A stretch of DNA of 64,000 bases from Aspidiotus rigidus (GCA_035079385.1 JAVHKY010000074.1:806001-870000), one strand, 5' to 3'. Counted from the first letter of the stretch, positions 10,411-24,420 are shown. Numbers and translations are program-made. Notes: generated by a model not told the origin, from the sequence alone.

Positions 10411-11506
10411 ATTTTTCAAAAAAATTGTATAACTTAACGACATTTTGTCAGGTAACATTGAGAAACACAGGTGTAATTTACACTGTGTGCAAATTACGAC
10501 CCCCCTCTTCAATCACTTCGTTAAAAAACTAAAAACATCTATGAATTACAAAGTCTCGTAGAATAACTTTGGTAAGATTTTAGAATCAAGGTCCCAAGGA
10601 CAATCGTATGCAAATCGACAAAATTTGCATCTCTTCTTTCTTCATTAGACATTAGGAATAATTACTTATCTGTTTGGCCAACAGACAAGGATTTTCAATT
10701 TTATCTAATGCAATGAACGACCACTTTGAAATTTTTGTTGAGTACCTAATCCTACATCATCGAAGTCTGTGGGCTATTGAGGTTCTGTTTTCTTTTGCAC
10801 TCAAGCACTGTCCTACAAAGGACTCCCACAACTTAATTCTACATTTTATCGTTCGTGTTGGTGTTGATGATGTTCATACGCGTCACCGACTGGCACTAGA
10901 TTTTGGAAAATGGATATGTTTAGCAGAAATATGCTGATTTCTCATCGTGAATGAGTGAATCTTCGAAGGGGAAAGGTTATTTTGGGCTTCACAATTATTC
11001 TTGAATATCTTTTCATTCGGTATAGATATTTGAATTTTATATTGTTGAATAAATGAACGTAATTATCATCGAGCAATAATATGATACGTTTTTGACTTTT
11101 GAATCTTATGAATCACTAAAGCCCTAGAACTTTGAACCAAAAACTTAATATTGTAAATTATTCATCTTAACGCGATAAAGGTGCTATTTACAGTGAACAA
11201 GTGTCTTATTTGAAGATGGAAGTAATTAGCAAGGGTCCATACACTCCACTCTCAGTTCGTAGGTCGAAGAATAGTAAAAAGTTTCAATTCACCACTTCAG
11301 CTTTTATACTGCTCCTTGATCTGCAAATTCATAATGTATTAGTATACTGCTCACGTATCGTCAAGTGAACAAAGAAGACTAATATCGAGGTCTATCAGAA
11401 CATTGCCCAATTATCAAACCCATAACAGACTGAGCTACTTATAGGTAAAGGAAGACACGATAACTTTCTTTAACAACCGACAGCCTTTTCTCAGGCGTTT
11501 TAGTTT
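10411..11506. other. No recognised gene
   Basis: AT-rich sequence with scattered short frames. I see no domain, RNA gene or repeat family. Confidence 0.3.
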
Positions 11507-11644
11507 CAGGCGTGGATTTACGGATCGAAGGGGGTATCAGGAGGGATATGTCCAAGCCTCAAATTATGCAGTCTGACTACAAATTTTTTTTTGAACGGTG
11601 GAATATCCCCCCTCCTTCAAAATGTACTCTTAAATCCGCGCCTG
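11507..11644. mobile_element. Second MITE of the CAGGCGYGGATTTA family
   Basis: Starts caggcgtggatttacgg and ends aaatccgcgcctg. These are the same inverted ends as the MITE at 9993-10155, with a different interior (138 bp). I do not see a clear target-site duplication. Confidence 0.6.
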
Positions 11645-13290
11645 CAACTCTTCCGCGTAGTTCTGCCTCTTTATTTTTATGAAGTTGATGAGGCGTGGGT
11701 GTAGTGAAAACAATGTCATCTCAGTCTTTTCTCCTACTCGGTCGAGCGGTGACTCGTGTCGATATTAAAAACAATGTGATATAAAATTGAAGGAGATTTT
11801 GGTCGCCGGTCTCTGTTGACGTGAGCATATCTTCCTAATTCATTTTATTGCGGAACTATACACCATAATTACTCACTACATCATAATATTATACTTGTGA
11901 ACAAATTCGGGCAGTAAAACTTTTAGAACGTCTAAAAACTCGCAAATGAATTTAAATGAGCGTACGTGTCTTCTAAAATATCATCTAGGTAAAACCAAAT
12001 TTTATCATGCGGTAGTTGGTAAATTGTTTTTCCGATAGAAGATACTGGTGTCCGCACCCTAGTTCTGTCAATAACCTCTCGGAGTATTTTATGCTCGTCT
12101 CATAAAGTGAGTCATTCAAAAATAATTGAACGCTCTAAAGTAGATGAAGAAACTCGATATCGTTTACGAATCAAAAAATTCTCGAGCATGAGTACTACAG
12201 ACATCGTCGATGGGTCTAGTGACTTAAAAATAGATCGGCATAGTATAGTGCTGTATTTCGCGTACGTTCACATTTTGCGGCTACGATGAAATGCGATTTG
12301 TAAACTAAACAGCGGAATAATGAATTCCTGTAGATAGGTAAATCAACAATCAGTGTTATAATCGGTATTTATCAAATGAACTAGGTCTACCCATTCGTGA
12401 ATGACGGCGTCTTGAAGGTTTCGAATTGTATGCGATTGATGATGCAAGCAAATTATTTCAATTTCTTACGGTTTCGTAGCGAGGCTAAATTTGGAATCTT
12501 TTAGTCTGTTGAAAAGCTCGTGCAAAATAAGTACGAGTCGGAGCTTCTCCAAGATGTGGGGTGAAAGAATTCGTCGCCCAATTCGGTATCGTCAACCTGG
12601 TAATTCGAAAATGTTCTCTACTCAAAGTTATATTCGTTTGCGTTAATTACGAGCAATTTCAACTAAGTTCACGAGAAAAAGTGCAGAACACTATAATTAT
12701 TTGACGCTAAAAACATTGGTGTTGGTTGAGGATTAAGGTCAGTGGGACAGCTAGAAAATTGTCGATTGAGATTTTAAAAGAAATTTCATACCTACTTTAC
12801 CCTTTCCTGTAATTTTGATAGTATTTTGAAGCTAATTTTTCCGTTCAGGCTTCCCTTCTTCTCTATGCCTCTATCATTGGCAAAAGACCTTGATGATATT
12901 AACATCATTGTACAATGGTCTCCAAGGAGACTCCAAATTTTAATGTCCAAAAAAAATTGTCGAAGTTCTTCTCTTAAGCCAGAGACCTTATCTTCTCAAG
13001 GGGCGGAGAGAGGAAAAAAGGGGAAAAAAGAAGGAACATAACATCTTCATAATTTAACAGATGTAAAAGCTGATTTGCCGGAAGATATGCAATCTGATTG
13101 CTTAAAAAAAAAATGGGAAGTCGTCTCCTCTAAAATTTTTTGCTGATATTTGCAGCTCGATGATGTAAATTCTTGATAATCATCTTTTTCTCTTATATGT
13201 AACTGAAAAATCAACATTTTTCCTAGTCCCACTTCTCTCATGTGCACCTCTGAAGACAAACTTTTTCCAAGTGTCTTATTTGTTTTTTAG
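11645..13290. other. No recognised gene
   Basis: Short open frames only (for example 12107-12289 and 12826-13041). None has a recognisable motif. Confidence 0.3.
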
Positions 13291-14100
13291 GTGGGATCGA
13301 GGAATCGAGGATGTTGATTAATGCGGAATACCTTCCTCAGTTATCGAATAATTATTTGAAAAGGGAAGAGGGTAAGATATAAGCGTTACTAAAAGAGGAA
13401 GAAAATAAACTCACGGGTTCTCTAACGGAGTTGAATGAGGAGTGGCAGGCAACAAGTAAGAAAAAAAAAGTCAAATTGGCTAAAAATACATTTTATTTCT
13501 TTTTTTACAAGCTCTTCGACTACTCAACGGGTCATCAGCTCGGGGAGAGATGTTCGGATTGAATGGATTTGTAGTAATAAGTGGATCGGAGGAAGCTTAA
13601 GGTGTTGGTTATGGTTTTCGACTTATTGGAAAGAGCAGACGGGTATGAGAGAAGACAGACAATGAGTGTCTGATGTTTATGAGAGAAGGGCAGGTGAAGA
13701 AGTGAGAGACAGATAAATTCTCAGTTTGGCAGTATTGACATGAGGGAGGGGCAGAGAGTTCGAGGATAAGAAATGAGCGGGTTAGGCGAGTGTGTCCAAT
13801 TCATAGTCGAGTTACAACTATAGGGTTGAGAAGACCAAGGGTTGTACCTTGGTTGAACGGTAGAATGATTTTCTTCAAGCATGGAGGAAGAGAAATAAGG
13901 GTTAAACTGCACTGTCTCTTCTGTAAGATTTGGAGATGGGATCGAGGAAGTCGAGGATGTTGATTAATGCGGAATACTTTCCTCAGTTATCGAATAAATA
14001 TTTGAAAAGGGAGGAAGGTAAGAAATAAGCGTTGCTAAAAGAGGAAGAAAATAAAACTCACGGGTTCTCTAACGGAGTTGAATGAGGGGTGGCAAACCTG
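13291..14100. repeat. Pair of about 155-bp direct repeats
   Basis: 13291-13449 and 13931-14100 share an order of words that includes gtgggatcgaggaa, gaggatgttgattaatgcgg and tcacgggttctctaacgg. They differ by a few substitutions and 1-2 bp indels. The 480 bp between is not coding. The second copy runs directly into an AACCTGTTTTATGG end of the foldback family. The first runs instead into a different ggcaggcaacaag sequence. This could be a small segmental duplication, or LTR-like ends of a short element. Confidence 0.6.
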
Positions 14101-15005
14101 TTTTATGGGGCATGTGGGATCTAAAAAATGTAGATTGGGACGTCACAAAGCCGACCTATGACGTCATCGAATTGTGACGTCACAAGCCCGTATTTTAGAG
14201 CTATGTATTATAATATAGTAGGGGAACTTGAAAAAATGTGATCTATGACATCGACAGATTGTGACGTCACAAGGCTGACATATGACGTCATCAAACCGTG
14301 ACGTCACAAAGAGGTTTAAGCTGGTTGATGTCTTGACTGTGCTTTTATCCGCTGTCAATCATTATTTTGTCTTCACTAATAGCTGGATATCGAGCAAGTA
14401 TAAAAAGACATTAAAAATGACCTTCATTTTTATTTGACTCCGTCAGAGCATTTTTGAAAAATAAAAATAATTAAGAAGATTTTTGAAGCCACTGGTTCGT
14501 CCTCATTTAAAGATACAAAACATTCTACATTCCCTCCTATCATATATAGCTCGAAAGTCGAAATTCTTCTAAGTCCCCCTCCTATCATATACAGCTCGAG
14601 ACTCGAAATTCTTCTAAGTCCCTCTCCTATTATATATAGCTCGAGACTCGAAATTCTTCCAAGTCCCCCTCCTATTATATATAGCTCGAGTCTCAAAATT
14701 TTTCTAAGTTTTTGGTTGGACGGCGGACGGCGGACGGTAGTTCGAAAGTCAAAATTCTTCCAAGTCCCCCCCCCCCCCTATTATATATAGCTCGAGACTC
14801 GAAATACTTCTAAGTCCCCCTCCTATCATATATAGCTCGAGTCTCAAAATTTTTCTAGTTTTTGGTTGGACGGCGGACGGTAGTTCGAAAGTCAAAATTC
14901 TTCCAAGTCCCCCCCCCCCTATTATATATAGCTCGAGACTTGAAATTCTTCCAAGTCCCCCTCCTTTCATATATAGCTCGAGACTCGAAATTCTTCTAAG
15001 TCCCG
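14090..15005. mobile_element. Foldback-family copy with two 45-bp arrays
   Basis: It begins ggcaaacctgttttatgggg. Several TGACGTCA palindromes follow (about 14130-14310). Arrays of the 45-bp repeat lie at about 14525-14700 and 14745-15004, separated by ggttggacggcggacgg modules. Long minus-strand frames across the arrays exist only because 45 is a multiple of three; they are not genes. No inverted right terminus is found, so the copy is truncated. Confidence 0.6.
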
Positions 15006-15020
15006 TAACCTAACCTAACC
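15005..15020. repeat. Short CCTAA (TTAGG-type) run
   Basis: gtaacctaacctaacct carries three units of the insect telomere-type pentamer on the minus-strand sense. It abuts the end of a 45-bp array. It is too short to be telomeric and may be chance or a repair scar. Confidence 0.35.
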
Positions 15021-15495
15021 TGCGGACGCGTACGTTTTCTGAGGATGTAATCTCCCCGCTAAAAAAATGAAGACGATATATTTCTTCGTACCGTGCAAAT
15101 TTATAAAATCCTAGCAAACAGGATCAAGTCACTTGCCATAATATAACTTAGATATCTCATATAGAAGGGGGAAGAATACCTACTTAGGATTGTGTCAAAT
15201 TCTTTTATAATTTTTCAGGTGATAGAAAATATTCAAATTTAAAATTAATTGTAGCGCTTCTTTTGTGTGCAAATATTGGTGCCGTATCGGTTACCATTTA
15301 TAATGCTTCAGCATTGTGACGTCAGAAATCTGGGTGTTTATATAAATGCAGACATTCTGTTATCAAACAGATGGCGTTGTTTCGCGAGATATTTTATATT
15401 CTGTCATCATGGATGTTTAAATCGTTCTCTGTTTTCGAGTTACGTTTTCCGTATTGGAAAAGTAAAGTATAAATGGGGTATTGGCCCGATATCAT

Positions 15496-15737
15496 CTTTG
15501 ACTATATACCTCTTATGGACTGAGCTTCGTCCATATACCGAAATGTTAAGCGAGCGTGGAAACATGTATAGCGTGCAGATGGTAACGCGGGTGAGTGCGC
15601 GGAGGAGTAACAGCTTCTCCTCCCTCCGCAATCAACCGCGTCGCTAATGTTGAGTCCTCCGCATCTTATTTTCTTATCATATCTTTCCACGGGTAAACGT
15701 CGTCTCAGCTCAGTCCATAAGAGTTATATAGTCAAAG
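15496..15737. mobile_element. MITE with TATATACCTCTTATGGACTGAG termini, copy 1
   Basis: The left ctttgactatatacctctta and right ataagagttatatagtcaaag are inverted ends about 240 bp apart. The interior matches, in opposite orientation, the element near 35.2-35.45 kb (words gacgcggttgattgc, gcgcactcacccgcg). There is no coding content. TA-rich ends suggest a Tc1/mariner-type derivative, but this is not certain. Confidence 0.65.
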
Positions 15738-18099
15738 CCCGATATATAAAACAATAAGCGGATGATGGTCTCAAATTATGCAAGCCAGAGCTGGCTGTAA
15801 GACTTTTAAAGCCTTCCATATCCCTCTTTGTTGGTCATTCTAAATTTTTTCAGGTTCCGAGTTCCAATCATGACGTCACGCCTTAAAAAAGTCACTTTCT
15901 ATAATAACGTACCTACCTACTCGTATTCGTACGCCCTACTCTAGGTCACTCATCTTCTGTGTTCTGCAGTAAAAATTTCCCCTCAAGTCCCTCGAAGGCG
16001 TCACACCCCGTCCTCTATTCCAAAATCAATTTTTGTAAAATTCAAAATTTTTTTCTTTCGAGAAATAATGGTGCCTGAGTAGGTATTAAGTCGAAACTTG
16101 TAAATTTTCTCATCCTCGGGACGTAAATGTTTTTCCGCAGAGAAGACAACGATTGGAGATATTTTTTATTCTAACGCTCGATTGAGCGTCGTACGGAAAC
16201 GACCTATAGCAGATTTAGAAAATACTGGTTTATACGGGCCGCGTCTTCTGGATTTTGGTTTGTCGTGCAAGTATTAGATCAGCCGACTAACCGCATCCCG
16301 AGAGCTGTAACGTGTTTATTAGACGAAAATCTCGGAGAATGTATACATTCGCATGTGTACTTTCTCTCGTAATAAGTCAGAATGCTCTACCGTTCCATGG
16401 GTCACTTTCTTACAACTTTACATCGTTGATAATTTTATTCACCTATAGAAATACATGATGTATTTTTTTATCGCTGGATACGAAAAATAGTGATTCTAAC
16501 GAGAACGTGAACAAAATTTTACGCTTCCAAAGTATTGATCGGTGTTTTGGGTTTTTTCCGGAAGTAACAAGAAAAAAATATTTCAAAAATTTCTGCCCGG
16601 TCTCGAATGTAGGTACTCAGCATAAATTTATGAAAACGAGAAATCTTTCTTTATTCAGAGTATATCGTGTACTTAGGTATATAATTATGAGTACGAGCAT
16701 CGGACTACCGTGCAGGATATGATTTAATATGTTCGAAACGAGGTACTTATTCGGGCCGTCATACGTCATGATATCACCATACTGGTACTATATCGAACTA
16801 TCGGAAGATTTCGTTCTTTTAAATACCATATACGAGGGTAGGGCGTGATGACGTCAAGGAATCTTCTAAGTGAAGATTCACCTCGCATATCAATGCGCTA
16901 TCGGAAGATCGCCATATCGGAACTTCTTTTACTCGATGAAGCGTCCTAGGTGGAAGATTTTTGGAAATGACCTGTGCCTAGTGAAATAGTATATTACTTA
17001 CCTACACAACTAGAAAGAAGTATTTTTGATGTAAAATTACATCCACCGCAAATCGTTTTGGAACTGAAAAGACATACACTGTTTCCTTCTTTGGTGAATT
17101 ATTTTCACTGATATTCGAAGTCGCCAGTAAAGAACCATCATTTCATTCCCGTCGAATATTTTCTGACAAAATCTGGACCGGGTCAAGTTCCAGTATGCTC
17201 TAAAGTTGAAGTGCCTTCCGGGCCCTAACGGTGAACTGGAAGGCTGCACTGAATACCCGAATGATCAATGATTGTGACCTTCCCCGGTATAATTTTTTGC
17301 TTCATAACGCCGAGCCGCTAGAATCTGTTACCAGCGTAATGATTGAGGGATCTGAAATTTTGAAAATTCAAAAATTACATGAATTTTAGCCAAAAAGTTT
17401 ATATTTATAATATTCTATTAGGAACCCATACTTGATAAAGATACAAGAGACTTCATCTCCTCCTATTTAGGGGTACATACCAATATTTTGGGGGTATACG
17501 TTCGCTCATCTCTATTTTTTAACGGAATTTTCATTCCTGAAGAAGTAAAATTTTCGACCACTTACAGAAACGGATTCAAGAAAACCGCAGGTGTTAGATT
17601 TTCTCGTCATTTGCTAGACGACCTCTACAGAACGCTTGCAAGAAAACGTGATCAAATTAGTTCAAATTTCTAATGATTGATTCCAATTTCCTTAAGATAC
17701 AAAAATAAGGTAGACGGAGATAAAGAAACTCGAAAAATCCGAGTTTCGTCCCAATTATATCCAGAAGAGTTTTAGGACCACGAGCCCTAAATCTCAATCA
17801 TTATAATTTCCAAGTCCTCGTTGATATCATCTACAAGGAATCAGCTTCTTCTGAAAGCTGATTGGGCATTGAATTTTCGTCTGTTATAGAACGTAGTATT
17901 TTAGATTTCTGCGCTAATTCTTCACAAATTCTTGGAATTTCCCCAGCAATGGTCTATCTGAGCACACGTCATACTTAGCTTGACGCTTTATATAAATAAT
18001 AGGCTTATTTAGAAGAGCCTTTCTACCAAGAATTTTTCAAATCCCCACCCACACATCATTACATTCCAAATAAATGCATCCTTCTGTTATCCTCAATAT
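15738..18099. other. No recognised gene
   Basis: Short open frames only. TGACGTCA palindromes occur near 15870 and 16851. A taacggagg-like or coding pattern is not seen. Confidence 0.3.
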
Positions 18100-18535
18100 T
18101 TTAACGGGGAACCTGTTTTATTGGGGGATTTTTCGGAAAAAATATCCGCCGTCCGGCCAGTAAAGCTCAGAGCTCAAAAATTTTTCACAAGTCCCCCTCC
18201 TATCATATATAGCTCGGTGTATATAGTTTGAAAGATAGCCCCTTCGAGTAACTAGATATGCAATGCTTCATACACCAATTGACTTGACCCCTTTAATGTG
18301 CCAGATATGCAACGCTTCAAACACGACAAGACTCAGAACGTCCTTCCAAGGTATCCTAAATCCGCCTGCTACTATATATACAGCTTGGAGGTCGGAATTT
18401 TTCCAAGTTCCCTCCCATTATAGACCTATGATGTTACAATTTGATGACGTCATAGACCTGGTAAGTCAACATTTGTCAGATCCCACGTGCCCTATAACAT
18501 AGGTTCCCTGCCACCCCTCGTTTAACTTTGTTAAA
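18100..18535. mobile_element. Foldback-family copy with both ends
   Basis: Left end aacggggaacctgttttatt, then ccgccgtccggccag and a 45-bp unit. The middle carries the ccccttcgagtaactagata block also seen at 7.07 kb. The right end holds aggttccctgccacccctcg and gtttaactttgttaa, which is the reverse complement of the end seen at 14.07 kb. A TGACGTCA palindrome lies near 18444. Confidence 0.6.
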
Positions 18536-21500
18536 AAACTCGTGAGTCTTCTTTTGGGGCAATTTGATGTTTACTATAGTCTTCTAGTCAACAGTGTTTC
18601 TCTTACACTTAGGGCTACTTATAAATTCTCATCCAGAGACCGGATTCCTCGGCATTTGGCATTTTTTCTCCTGAAGGGCAAAATGAATGAGAATCAAAAT
18701 GAAGTTTGAATCATGATAAATGGGACGCCGGAAGAAAATTCTATTTTGCCGAAAAAAACTGGAATAAATGCCGAAATTAATGAGAATGCCGGAAAATGCC
18801 GAAATTATTACAAATCTTAGTTTTCGATAGAACGAGAAATTTTTCTTAAAATCAAGTGGATTTTGTTTGAAAAATACTGAATCTTGGGCCAATTTTTGTC
18901 AAAAAATTCATAAATGTAGGCCTAAAGCTAAGTAATTTTGATTGGCAAAAATCAACAAAATTTACTCTCAAGTGAGGCAGTTTTAATTGAAAATTATTGA
19001 TAAATTTTTTCTTCCAAGATGGATTAGTTCTGGTGAAAAGTAAGGTAATTTTAGTTGGAAATTGAATAATTTACATGGAGGGTGAGTACATGTACTGAAA
19101 AACGCGTATTTCCCCCCTTTTTTTTACATGCCAAATATGCCGAATTTTTGAATTTAAGTGCCGAAATTCACAGATTTCGTTGCCAAAAAATCCGGTCTCT
19201 GCTCATAACTATTATCGTTGTTTTTTGACCTGTAGGATTTTAGTAATTGTGTGGTACTTACACCACTGTAGGCTATTGGGAACAACTTATGCTGAGGGCT
19301 AAAATGATGATGGGAGTGCACCATCTTCTATCTTCCTCACTATTTCACAGTGCAGTCCACTCATTGTCCTTATTATTCCATTCTTCTAGTCTGCCTTCCT
19401 TGTGGAATGGATACATTTTAGATATGTGGTGACCGTTTTACTGTGGTTCATCAAATGCACATATTATGTAAGTGTGTCTGCTCTTTCAATTCGGTACCTG
19501 TATGTGGCGAAACTTCCACATTCGGAAAGAACTATCCCTAGTATAAAGCTGACTGAAGTACTATGCTCCCTTGACGACAGGCAGAACCTTCTCGGTCCAT
19601 CCACCTTCCTTTCGACTAGTCCAACTTTTGTTCCCTCCCTTGATTGACATCTTTCTATGATAATATATTTGATTGGAAGCGACCATGCAATGACGCGGCC
19701 AGAATGTATGATGCAGTATGGAACAAGGCCTGCAGAGTTTTGACCTAACTCATGTACTTATGGAAGTTCCTTAGCCAGGTACGTGTGGGTGTACTGAGCA
19801 ATTGGTTCTATATATGTACTAGTGTAGTATACTGGGTTATATGTCGGCTCAAAACTCTAAATTTTTTTAGTTCTTGAAGACCCTGTAACGTTATCAGAAT
19901 GGTAACCCTTATGCCCCGGGTCTTGGAAATATTTCGAGTTCCGACTTCCATGAAGATGCTGAGGATTTCAAGTTTCAGAGAGAAGGAGGCTACTACTTCT
20001 CTTGTTGGGGTTATCATCGAGTGGCCGAGCAAAAGATACATTCCACAAAATGAACGACAATTTCGGTCATTCTATGTAACTTGAAGAGAATTTTCTTACA
20101 ATATCTGCTTCCATTACGTGAATGACGGTTTACACTATATGACTACAACATACGTAATTCTCTATACGTATAAGGAATATGCATACACTTCTCACAAACT
20201 TTGCACGAACTTCAGACATATTTTTCTGTCGGGATGTCTCTGTTGCGACAAACCGTCTTAAATGAGACGTAGTTTTGTTACGTTCAAAACATGGGAACTT
20301 GTTGAATTCTAAAGGTATGATCCCGACCATACAGAGAGTTGAGTAACCATACCCGTTAAGAAGTTCGGTATAGATTAAACACTGAACTGTTCACCGTAAC
20401 AACCTTCAACAGCCCGGAAAGTCTACCGTTAAAGAAGTGAACTAGGTTCCTCTCCGTAGTGAAATTGTCACATTCTGTAGCTCGATTCCTGAGATCCGAG
20501 ATCCCTTCCTCCTCGTCGAGATGTTCCTTGCTTGGACTGTCAAGTGAGAGTTTTTTTTTTCCAAACGATAGGTAATGTGTAGCAATCTTCCTCATTTTTT
20601 TTGTTCGTGTCAAGACGTGGAGGGGTCGGAGGGTTTTTTTTTAGCGTGTCACTTGAATAGTTGTCAGCCCTTCCAAACATCAGTCTTGGTCGTAATTAAG
20701 TACAATTATTACTCTCATTTGATGTGAAATTTGAATTCTGATCATCTACGAAAGAGATTAAATAACTATTATTTTTCAGTAGATCACCTCCAGCAAATTT
20801 TCTCTGCTGTAAGATTATTTTTCATAATTTCGGGTGCAACTTTCGTCAGTGAGTTCCTTTGAGTACCTACCTATAGGAATATAAAATTGATATTTTAAAA
20901 AAATTTCATCAGTAGTCTAGGTGGGATCGTAACAATTGCATGACAAATAATATTTCCAAAACATCAAAAGCTCGGCATTTTGGGTATACTAGGAAACCAA
21001 AAAAGAAAAAGCTAGATTTCAACTGTTTTGTACCTAGATACTCGAATCATTCTAAATCAGCGATTTTTTTTTTTTTTTTTCTTAATCGAGCGTTTATATT
21101 TACCACTATTCATTGTACATATTACGCCTTTTATTACATGGGGATAGTGAGTCGCTACATTATGATAAAAGTTGTTGAATCATCGAAAACCGCGTACGAG
21201 GTTCAACATCTACTCTCAAAACTGTATATACGAGTTTCTCATGCTATGGAAAAATTTATAGACTATAATTTGAGTTTAAAAAATGATAAGTACTTGGGAT
21301 TTTTTACCAGCATCTCTATATATACCCAAGCGAAACTCATTAAACATTTCCGTATTTACTGTAGGAAAAATATTGTTTCAAGATCGGTTGCAAATGTTTC
21401 AGATAAAAAGGTTTCTTCGGCAATGAATTTTTGAGGCCGAACGCGTAATAAAACGCATTCGTACGCTGTGGAAAATTTCAGTGTGGTTCCATAATCGCAT

Positions 21501-24093
21501 GACTAATAAGATGATCGAGCGAAGCCGACAAAAATCAACAATTACGAATACCGCCTCCGTATCGTTATAAAAAATCGGACCTGTGGTTTATTATTGTTTG
21601 AGGTTCTTTCCAAAAAGAAAAATCCGTTACAATTTTATGTCGGCCAAACTAGGTTTATTTGCACTCGGTTTTTTCAAAACGTGGACAGCTTGTAAATACT
21701 TGAGATTAACTCGAGAGCAATGCTTACTGCGTTTTGACACTTTTTAAAAATGTCTTTTCCGAGATATCGACCTTGAAATACGTTCTCACAAACTCGCTTA
21801 GCGTCCAAATTTAAATTTATATGAATTAATTCGAGAAGCAAAGGTGAGCGTTCTCTACTTATTTATTTCACGTATCCAAACACTGACGCAACAATGAAAG
21901 ACTGAAAAAAAAAGTTGTTCGATTATAAACGAGAAAAATGTGCAAGTAGGTATTTTATGTTGCGGAAAATTTTAATTGTGTTCAGTCCCACCCCTTGGAA
22001 TACAAATATACCTGTTCATATTACCGGAATTGAAAAGACCTTGATGAACGATGTGTGATAATGTATTGTGTATCTTAGGTAATGAGCACCTTGCTTCTGA
22101 TAATTCTAAGAAAGAGTTATGTACTGTAAAATATATGGGTATTTATTTGATACACAAGTTTATGCATGATCTATATTCAGAAAAGAAAGGAAGAAAAAAA
22201 TTAATCTATTAGTCAATAATCATCTTCTACTTTGGACATGATCTTAGAAAAATTTTTGAGCCTAGTCCTTCGATGATAGCTTCTTGAAAATTTAAACTAC
22301 TATTTTTTCTGTCAATTTTGTGGCTGCCAGGCTTAATTATATTGTTTCGAATGTTTCGTATTTCACAGTTGGCGGTGATATTATATACGCCCAAATATTT
22401 CTGATAATTTCCTTCGCTCATATCTTGATTTCGTGTTGACTCGACGTCAATCAAAATTTGAAGGTCAATATTCGGTTCATTTCAAAACTTGAACTTGACA
22501 AGATAACAATCTAGATTTTTTTTTTTGTACAGCCTGTACGTTACAAATCGACCAACTGCAACCAAAAGGTGCACCTGTACACCAAAATTTTGATCGAGAT
22601 TTACAGAACTGCGTAGATGTACGTAAACGATGACAAAATGTGACGAAATTCGAGAGTCTTACTGTAATCACGTCCTCATGACGAAGCCGTGAGTCGTAAC
22701 TTGAAATGTCAAGTTGTGCTCAATTTGTGCTTTTTGTGCTTTGAAATCTCAGAATTTGTGCATCCATCTTCCGTACTCCATAAAGAGTCAAATTTAGGAA
22801 GAATCATCCCCCCCCCCCAGATATAGCGAAAAGTCGTATCTTGATATTGTAGGAATTTCAAGCCCAACTTCTCCTTCTGGGAGGGTCAATTTCTACTACC
22901 CTCCAAAATGGATTTGGGTGTGCGATTTGTCTCGATATTTAGTGCCTCGCAGTCTCAAAATGTTTGCTAGTATCCTTTACAAGCTATATCAAAGTTGGGT
23001 GACTGTAGAAAAATTGTGTTCTATAATTTGTGCTTCTATCCCCCAATTGGCGTCAAAATTCTGTGCTTTATTCATGCGTTATTTCGTGTAAATTCGAAAC
23101 TGAGAAATTTCTCCAAACTTTTATCCCCTTATTCAAATTGGAACTCAAAAAATCCATGGAGAACAAGAATTGTAGAATGATAGCTGTGAGGTAGGTACAG
23201 ATTGTGTTATCGGAAGAACGTAGTGTAACTTGAATAGACGTAAAAAAAAAAAACACAAATTCTAACGTCTAAAAATTTCCTTTCGCGAAGAACGTATCAC
23301 ATCTTCAACAATTAAACCGATAATTTCGTCTAAATGGAGGAATATCTGTCGGTAACGTCACGGTTTCCACTCTTTATGGTTTCGCCTGGAAAATTTTTTA
23401 CCAAAAATTAACTGCAAATAGAAAATTTCACAAAATGTTGATTAAAGTTGATCGTGAAATTTATAAAGAGCGACATGAAGAAATTCCACAACTTGCAAGA
23501 AATAGAGTTTGGAAAAATATTTAAAAATTCCGCTACGTTCAAAGAACCAAAAATGGGCTCGTTTCGAGCTTCAAATTGGCGAATTCTCGGAAAATAATGA
23601 TTGATCCTTATTCGAAATCAATGAGTGAGTAGTCTTCAAAAAATTCGACGATTTCTTAATAGCTCGATTATAGGTTTTTTTTTTTTTTTTGAGAGGTGGG
23701 AGTTGAAGCTTCGAATTAGAAATTTTTTTTCCTTTGATCTGTAGGTATGATTGATGATCCAATATTTCATATTAAATTCAAATTTGTAGATGTTTTTACT
23801 AAAAATATTTTCATAAAAGTTTTTAGATTTTATTTTTAAATTAAAATTTATGTTTAATGTAAAACCTAATATTATTAATAAAATTAATATTAATATGAAT
23901 TTTTTAAAGAATATTTTTGAAGAAAGTTTTTTTAAAAATATCTTAAGTTATGCATAGTTGTTTTCATATTTTCCTCCTCACCCCACCCTCCGTCTCAAGA
24001 ACTCTAAAAATAGGAGTTGAAGCATATCTACAAGTAGTTTTCAGAACTTTCCATTGTTAAATTCAGCTCCATTTCATCAATAGAAAAGGAGTG
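18536..24093. other. Long stretch without a recognised gene
   Basis: About 5.5 kb. A 164-codon plus-strand frame at 20940-21434 crosses a poly-T tract, has no domain I know, and looks accidental. Minus-strand frames at 19808-20041 and 20356-20613 could be remnants of transposon genes but cannot be identified. Poly-C and poly-T tracts occur near 22808 and 23675. The 23770-23950 stretch is strongly AT-rich. Confidence 0.3.
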
Positions 24094-24420
24094 CAGTAAA
24101 ACTCCATTTATCCGCACTCCAGTTATCCGCAACTCCAATTAACCGCACAACGCAAAAAAATGAAACAATCCAAAATGCAGCTTCTTCAATGTAACTTGCT
24201 AAAAATCTATACAATATCCGTATGTGCATGCATGCAAAGATGTAGTTTTTGACCCAGCTTCTGTAATTACTGAATAAATGTACTTGTATGTGCATTTTAC
24301 ATATTAAATCATCAACATATTGCATTTTCGCTTTAAATCAATGACATTATCGATTAACCGCAAATTTCGTTATCCGCACAAGCTCGTGCATCAATTAGTG
24401 CGGATAAACGGAGTTTTAGA
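24094..24420. mobile_element. pogo/Tigger-like MITE
   Basis: The left end cagtaaaactccatttatcc and right end ggataaacggagttttag are inverted repeats about 327 bp apart. Internal repeats of ttatccgca and ttaaccgca lie near both ends. Such ends resemble those of pogo/Tigger-type DNA transposons. The 82-codon minus frame inside is not a transposase, so it is a non-autonomous copy. Confidence 0.6.

Noticed and set aside
14430..14970. Long minus-strand open frames of repeating MIGGGL-type units
   Set aside because: They are translations of the 45-bp tandem repeat; 45 is divisible by three, so any frame without a stop in one unit stays open.
15005..15020. TTAGG-type telomere repeat
   Set aside because: Only three units, interior to the window; cannot be called telomeric.
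20940..21434. 164-codon plus-strand ORF
   Set aside because: No domain, crosses a poly-T tract coding a Phe run, and has no homologous feel; likely chance.
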